This document shows positions 13,309-17,110 of a stretch of DNA of 17,110 bases, piece after piece; the first letter of the stretch is position 1, and each line of letters starts with the position of its first letter. The notes beneath the pieces were generated by a model. It was not told where the DNA came from. It saw only the letters and a list, made by a program, of their open reading frames with translations, and did no database searches. The translations under genes and the position numbers were made by a program. The DNA is from an uncultured Lachnospiraceae bacterium (GTDB lineage: Bacteria; Bacillota; Clostridia; Lachnospirales; Lachnospiraceae): the NCBI GenBank assembly GCA_902783765.1, contig CACZSB010000014.1, forward strand, positions 1 to 17,110. Reading direction: 5' to 3'.

Positions 13309-14311
13309 TTCTTTTTATAATCTGCTTTTCGTAGGGGCAGTTTTCCCCAGGCTGAAAACGATCCTGCAGGCCCTCGCTGATTAGCATTTTCCCATCCTCG
13401 CTGATTAAAATCATTTCAAAATCCGAAGAGGCCCGCCAGAGGGCTATGGCCCCCTCTTCCCCCAGCACGAAAAGGGCTGTGGAAAGTCCGTCGCAGAGCA
13501 GGCCCTCCCGGCCCACCACCGTCACCGAAAGCAGGCCGCTTTCCGCCGGACGCCCGGTGGCAGGGTCCAAAATGTGGCCGTAGCGCCGGCCCGCTGCGTC
13601 CTGAAAGCTCCGCTCGTAGCTGCCGGAGGTCACCACCGCTTCATCCCGGGCGGACAGGCGGCCGATGATTCCTTCCCCGGCGGGATCCCGCAAACCAATC
13701 TGCCAAGGGCTTCCATCGGTTTTAGTGCCCAAGGCCAGGATATTCCCTCCCAGATCCAGCAGGGCCTGTTGAATCCCTGCCTCCTGAAGCATCCGGGCCA
13801 ATACATCGGCGGTATATCCCTTGGCCACAGCTCCCAGATCCACCGCCATATCCCCGGGAAGCTCCAGTCCTTTTTCCGTGAAAACCAGTTTTTTATAATC
13901 CGTTTTCGCCGCCAGTTCCTGGCTTTCCGCCGGGGAAAGAACCTGAAAGCTGCCCCCGGTAAAGCCCCAGGCCAACAGGGCCGGGTAAATGGTAATATCC
14001 AGGGCCCCTCCGCTTCTTTCACACAGAGCCAGGGCTTTTTTCAGAATCGCTTCCGTATCTTCCGAGGGAATCACATGGCCGTCCCGGTTCAGAACTGAAA
14101 TCTCGCTGTTCTCCCGGGTCACAGAAAAGAGGGCTTCCAGGGCTTCTGTTTTTTCCTTAAGGGAGGCCAAAAGGGCCGCATCCCCCCCTATGATCCGCAA
14201 ATCCATGTAGGTGTCCATGGCAAAAAAAGAAAGACTTTGCTCCCCCGGGACCCTTTCACAGGCCCCCAGGAACAAAGTCAAACTGAGGAGAAGAAGGCAT
14301 AAGCGCTTCAA
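13298..14311 (-). CDS. apbE: FAD:protein FMN transferase (ApbE), lipoprotein
   Basis: This 337-residue lipoprotein has a type II signal with lipobox LGAC (Cys18) followed by an ApbE domain. Motifs are FFAMDTYM near the start, the VDLGAVAKGYTAD segment, LLDLGGNILALG, VVTSGSYERSF, GRRYGHILDPATGRPA and the late CDGLSTALFVLG with metal-binding acidic and Thr residues. The family uses FAD and Mg2+ to attach FMN covalently to a threonine in the S/T-G-A-T motif of exported proteins. Its targets here are very likely RnfG (Thr153) and RnfD, encoded upstream in the same run. The start is TTG, with AAGGGG 5 bases upstream, which may lower its expression relative to the rnf subunits. The gene follows rnfB after 16 bp. 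Confidence 0.96.
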   Translation of the reverse strand: MKRLCLLLLSLTLFLGACERVPGEQSLSFFAMDTYMDLRIIGGDAALLASLKEKTEALEALFSVTRENSEISVLNRDGHVIPSEDTEAILKKALALCERSGGALDITIYPALLAWGFTGGSFQVLSPAESQELAAKTDYKKLVFTEKGLELPGDMAVDLGAVAKGYTADVLARMLQEAGIQQALLDLGGNILALGTKTDGSPWQIGLRDPAGEGIIGRLSARDEAVVTSGSYERSFQDAAGRRYGHILDPATGRPAESGLLSVTVVGREGLLCDGLSTALFVLGEEGAIALWRASSDFEMILISEDGKMLISEGLQDRFQPGENCPYEKQIIKRNEN

Positions 14312-14327
14312 GGCAGCCCCTTCTTCC

Positions 14328-15113
14328 CTACAGGATACATTTTTGAGGGCAGGCCCCCTGACAGGCTCCGCAGCCTTCGCAGCGTTCGTAATTCACCCGG
14401 GCCAAATTGCCTTCCACCTGAATCGCCTCGGCCGGACAATTTCTGGCGCACAGACTACAGCCAATACAGGCGCCGCTGCACTTTTTCCGGGCCACCGCCC
14501 CCTTTTCCTTATTGGAGCAGGCCACCTTCACAGGGGCATTGAAGGGGATCAGGGCAATAATCCGCTGGGGACAGGCCCCCAGACACTGACCACAGGCAAT
14601 GCAGCGCTCCGGATTCACCCGGGCCACCCCTTTAATGAGGGAAATGGCCCCCTGGGGACAAATGGCGGCGCAGTCGCCGTAGCCTAAACAGCCGTACTGA
14701 CAGGCTCCGTCTCCGCCAAAAAGCAGGCGGGCCGCCTGACAACTTTTCGTGCCCTGGTATTCGTCCTTCTTTTCCGTAAGGCCGATTTCTCCCCGGCACT
14801 GCACAAAAGCCACCCGCTTTTCCGCTTCCTCAAAGCTTTTCCCGCAGGCAGCGGCTAATTTTTCCGCCACTTCATTGCCTCCGGCACTGCATTTATTGGT
14901 TTTTTCCTCCCGGCCATCTGCCAGCGCCTTGGCATAGCCGTCACAGCCTGGATAGCCGCAGCCCCCGCAATTGGCGCCGGGCAAAACCTCCCGAAGGGCC
15001 AGGAATTTTTCATCCACCGGTACCGCCATAAAATGGGAGGCCATAACCAGTAAAAGGCCGCAGACCAGAGCTACCGCCCCTAAAACGATTACCGCAATCA
15101 ATACAGGATTCAT
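14328..15113 (-). CDS. rnfB: Rnf electron transport complex subunit B (ferredoxin-type)
   Basis: This 261-residue protein has an N-terminal membrane helix (about 4-26) and a linker, then a 4Fe-4S domain with Cys49, Cys52, Cys57 and Cys75 (ANCGGCGYPGC). The C-terminal half holds further ferredoxin-like sites: Cys138/142/148/152, Cys171/174/177/181, Cys212/216/219/222/226 and Cys245/248/251/255. RnfB is thought to accept electrons from reduced ferredoxin and pass them toward the membrane subunits, with NAD+ reduced at RnfC. Length and cluster pattern fit clostridial RnfB, which carries more clusters than the proteobacterial form. AAGGAGG lies 5 bases before the ATG. It is the last core rnf gene, 10 bp after rnfA. 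Confidence 0.97.
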   Translation of the reverse strand: MNPVLIAVIVLGAVALVCGLLLVMASHFMAVPVDEKFLALREVLPGANCGGCGYPGCDGYAKALADGREEKTNKCSAGGNEVAEKLAAACGKSFEEAEKRVAFVQCRGEIGLTEKKDEYQGTKSCQAARLLFGGDGACQYGCLGYGDCAAICPQGAISLIKGVARVNPERCIACGQCLGACPQRIIALIPFNAPVKVACSNKEKGAVARKKCSGACIGCSLCARNCPAEAIQVEGNLARVNYERCEGCGACQGACPQKCIL

Positions 15114-15123
15114 GGCCGCCTCC

Positions 15124-15723
15124 TTATCCGAAAAGCCTGTCGGCTATGCCCACAAAGCCCATGAAGGTCATGCTGGTCAGCGCCGCCGCCACCAGGGTAA
15201 TGGGCAGACCCTCAAAGGGTTTAGGGGGCTTGGCCCGTTCCAAGGCTTTCCGAACGCCGCAGAACAGAATCAGGGCCAGTCCGAAACCGATGCCCGCCGT
15301 AAGGCCGTCCACCACGGATTCGATGAAATTATAATGTTCCTCGATATTGAGCAGGGTCACCGCCAGCACCGCACAGTTGGTGGTGATCAGGGGCAGATAA
15401 ACACCCAGGCTCTCATACAGGGGCCGGATAAACTTCTTCAGCACAATTTCCACAAACTGCACCAGGGCCGCAATCACCAAAATAAAGATGATGGTGGACA
15501 TGTATTCCAGACCCAGGGGCACCATCAGGAAGGTATAAACCAGCCAGGTCACCGCAGAGGCCAGGGTCATAACAAAAATCACGGCGCCGGACATGCCCAG
15601 ACAGGAATCAAACTCCTTGGAAACCCCCAGGAAGGGGCAGATGCCCAAAAACTGCACCAGCACATAGTTTTCCGTAAAAATCATGGAAAAGGTGATCAGT
15701 AATAATTTGGATACTTCGCTCAT
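15124..15723 (-). CDS. rnfA: Rnf electron transport complex subunit A
   Basis: This 199-residue protein has about six transmembrane helices and typical RnfA/NqrE sequence: FTENYVLVQFLGICPFLGVS near the start, LPLITTNCAVLAV in the middle and a conserved AGIGFGLALILF segment. Cys29 and Cys117 match the positions that, with their counterparts in RnfE, are known to hold an Fe-S cluster in the middle of the membrane. The subunit is part of the ion-translocating core. The start overlaps the rnfE stop as ATGA, with AGGAGG upstream inside rnfE, so translation is coupled. Confidence 0.97.
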   Translation of the reverse strand: MSEVSKLLLITFSMIFTENYVLVQFLGICPFLGVSKEFDSCLGMSGAVIFVMTLASAVTWLVYTFLMVPLGLEYMSTIIFILVIAALVQFVEIVLKKFIRPLYESLGVYLPLITTNCAVLAVTLLNIEEHYNFIESVVDGLTAGIGFGLALILFCGVRKALERAKPPKPFEGLPITLVAAALTSMTFMGFVGIADRLFG

Positions 15724-16424
15724 GCCTTCACCTCCTCAGCATTGGCCTTGGGCGCCTCCTGAATCCGGTTTTCGCAGCTCCGGGCGCAGCCGGCGCAGGC
15801 CCCGTCACAGCCTATGCGGGGATCGAACTTTTTCCCCTTTTTGCCCAGGCAGAAAACCAGCAGGGCAATGGCAAAGCCGAACATCATAAAGCCGCCGGGG
15901 GTCTGGGAAATAATACCAATCTGATATCCCTCCGGAATAATCCGCTGATCCAATATGGTGCCGTTGCCTATGAGCTCCCGGACCAGGGCGATGCCCAAAA
16001 TCACGATGGTATAGCCGATGCCCATGCCCAAACCGTCCAAAAAGCTGTCCACCACCCCGTGCTTGCTGGCAAACATTTCCGCCCGGCCCAGTACAATGCA
16101 GTATACCACGATCAGGGCCAGGAAAACCCCCAGCGCCTTATTCAGCTCCGGCAAAAAGGCCTCCACCACCATCTGGACCAGGGTCACGAAGGTGGCAATT
16201 ACCACGATATAGCAGGGAATCCGCACCTTATCCGGAATCAGCTTCCGCAGCAGGGAGATTACCACATTGGAGCAGACCAGTACAAAGGTCAGGGCTATGC
16301 CCATGCCTAAAGCGCCGGACACCGTCACGGACACCGCCAGCACCGAGCAGCAGCCCAGGAGAAGGATTAGCACCGGGTTTTCTTTAAATATTCCATTGGT
16401 CAGGATTTTCCATTTTTCCTTCAC
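15720..16424 (-). CDS. rnfE: Rnf electron transport complex subunit E with C-terminal Cys4 tail
   Basis: This 234-residue polytopic protein is homologous to RnfA and NqrD: NPVLILLLGCCSVLAVS, LRKLIPDKVRIPCYIV, VYCIVLGRAEMFAS and DGLGMGIGYT. Cys25/26 and Cys109 correspond to the intramembrane Fe-S ligands shared with RnfA. After the last helix (about 178-193) the protein continues into a soluble tail with Cys206, Cys210, Cys213 and Cys217 (C-x3-C-x2-C-x3-C), then a charged, Ala/Glu-rich end. The tail could bind a further Fe-S cluster or a metal; similar tails occur in some Firmicute RnfE proteins as far as I recall. The start codon is GTG with GGAGG 8 bases upstream. The gene follows rnfG after 15 bp. 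Confidence 0.96.
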   Translation of the reverse strand: MKEKWKILTNGIFKENPVLILLLGCCSVLAVSVTVSGALGMGIALTFVLVCSNVVISLLRKLIPDKVRIPCYIVVIATFVTLVQMVVEAFLPELNKALGVFLALIVVYCIVLGRAEMFASKHGVVDSFLDGLGMGIGYTIVILGIALVRELIGNGTILDQRIIPEGYQIGIISQTPGGFMMFGFAIALLVFCLGKKGKKFDPRIGCDGACAGCARSCENRIQEAPKANAEEVKA

Positions 16425-16439
16425 AGCTGCACCCTCCTA

Positions 16440-16964
16440 TCACTTAATGGCTTCAAAGGCCGCCAGCGCCGCCTGAACGCCGCTTTTCACCGCCGCACTG
16501 GAGTAGGTGGCGCCGGATATGGTATCCACCTGATCCGCACTGCCGGACAGGCCGATATATCGGGAGAGATAATCCTCCCGCCCGGCCTTGGAGCCCACCC
16601 CGGTGGTTTCGGTGGAAACATCCACGCTGATACCCAGAATCTTCCCCTCCGGGGAAAGACCCAGGGTCACCACCACCTGGCCGCCGTAGCCCTTATGGGA
16701 GGAGCTGATTACATAGCCCAGGCCGTTTTCCTCCCGGAAGGCCCCTGTAATATCCAGGGCTTCTTTATCGCAGTCGATTTCCGTAAAATTGCCCGCTCCG
16801 GGCAGCACCTGCCGTCTTGTCTCCTGGGCCTTTTGCAACGCATTTTCTTCGATGATGGGAGCCGTCACCTTGTTCACAGCCCCTAAAAGAGCCGCCGCCC
16901 CCAGGCAGATCAGGGTCAGCACCAGCACCGGTTTGATCATTTCCCGAAAAAGCGAATTCTTCAT
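16440..16964 (-). CDS. rnfG: Rnf electron transport complex subunit G (covalent flavoprotein)
   Basis: This 174-residue protein has an N-terminal membrane anchor (about 10-30) and an extracytoplasmic FMN-binding domain. It carries ISVDVSTETTGVGSKA and the flavinylation motif SGAT (150-153), in which Thr153 should carry FMN attached by ApbE. RnfG transfers electrons between RnfD and the rest of the complex on the outer face of the membrane. Length is in the normal range. The start overlaps the rnfD stop (ATGA), with AAGGAGG 7 bases upstream. Confidence 0.97.
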   Translation of the reverse strand: MKNSLFREMIKPVLVLTLICLGAAALLGAVNKVTAPIIEENALQKAQETRRQVLPGAGNFTEIDCDKEALDITGAFREENGLGYVISSSHKGYGGQVVVTLGLSPEGKILGISVDVSTETTGVGSKAGREDYLSRYIGLSGSADQVDTISGATYSSAAVKSGVQAALAAFEAIK

Positions 16965-17110
16965 GGCGCCGCCTCCTTCTTTTCTTTTTGTGCCACCAGG
17001 CCTCCCAAGGGCTTGGTCCGGGTCAGGTCATTGATATAGGGCACTAAAATATTGCCGAAGAGGATGGCAAAGGTGACTCCTTCGGGATAATTGCCGAACA
17101 CCCGGATCAC
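16961..17110 (-). CDS. rnfD: Rnf electron transport complex subunit D, C-terminal fragment (cut by window edge)
   Basis: Only the last 49 codons are inside the window. They read in frame from the edge to a TGA at 16961-16963 that overlaps the rnfG ATG. The segment GNYPEGVTFAILFGN followed by a LVPYINDL stretch is the conserved end of the last membrane helices of RnfD/NqrB-type subunits, and it is followed by a short basic tail. The covalent-FMN motif expected in RnfD lies outside the window. Gene order, directly before rnfG, supports the assignment. Confidence 0.93.
   Translation of the reverse strand: MIRVFGNYPEGVTFAILFGNILVPYINDLTRTKPLGGLVAQKEKKEAAP

Overview
The window looks like a chromosomal segment of an anaerobic Firmicute of the class Clostridia, probably Lachnospiraceae-like. 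This is inferred from gene content: a clostridial-order rnfCDGEAB cluster (only the end of rnfD onward is visible), a Gram-positive glucosaminidase, dockerin and cohesin modules, tgt-yajC linkage, and strong AAGGAGG ribosome binding sites. Base composition looks roughly balanced to slightly GC-rich (not computed). Nearly all genes lie on the minus strand; only carD and a dipeptidase gene are on the plus strand. I see no phage, transposase or CRISPR.

Left part (1-2442): a tRNA-Gly(GCC) with a near-consensus promoter; a membrane-tethered glycerophosphodiester phosphodiesterase overlapping an NagD-type HAD phosphatase; then, divergently, a CarD-family regulator with its own sigma-A-type promoter and a bidirectional terminator.

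Centre (2446-8550, minus, transcribed right to left): tgt, yajC, a secreted glucosaminidase ending in a type I dockerin, a secreted cohesin-like protein with a C-terminal membrane anchor, and rnhA. The dockerin enzyme and the cohesin anchor are adjacent genes 14 bp apart. This suggests a small dedicated system that docks a peptidoglycan hydrolase on the cell membrane, and it is the most interesting item in the window. Upstream of tgt lies a gene-free stretch of about 210 bp made of two related long hairpins plus a third short one.

Next (8765-12408): a ppiB, DUF3737, MalY/PatB-type C-S lyase operon on minus, and an M19 dipeptidase on plus. The two are driven by back-to-back promoters whose -35 boxes form an inverted repeat.

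Right part (12433-17110, minus): the end of rnfD, then rnfG, rnfE, rnfA, rnfB, followed by apbE (flavin transferase), a stand-alone NusG-domain-II protein and a Gx-transporter family membrane protein. Rnf oxidises ferredoxin and reduces NAD+ while pumping ions. ApbE supplies the covalent FMN on RnfG and RnfD. The last two genes are likely redox or flavin accessories of unknown mechanism.
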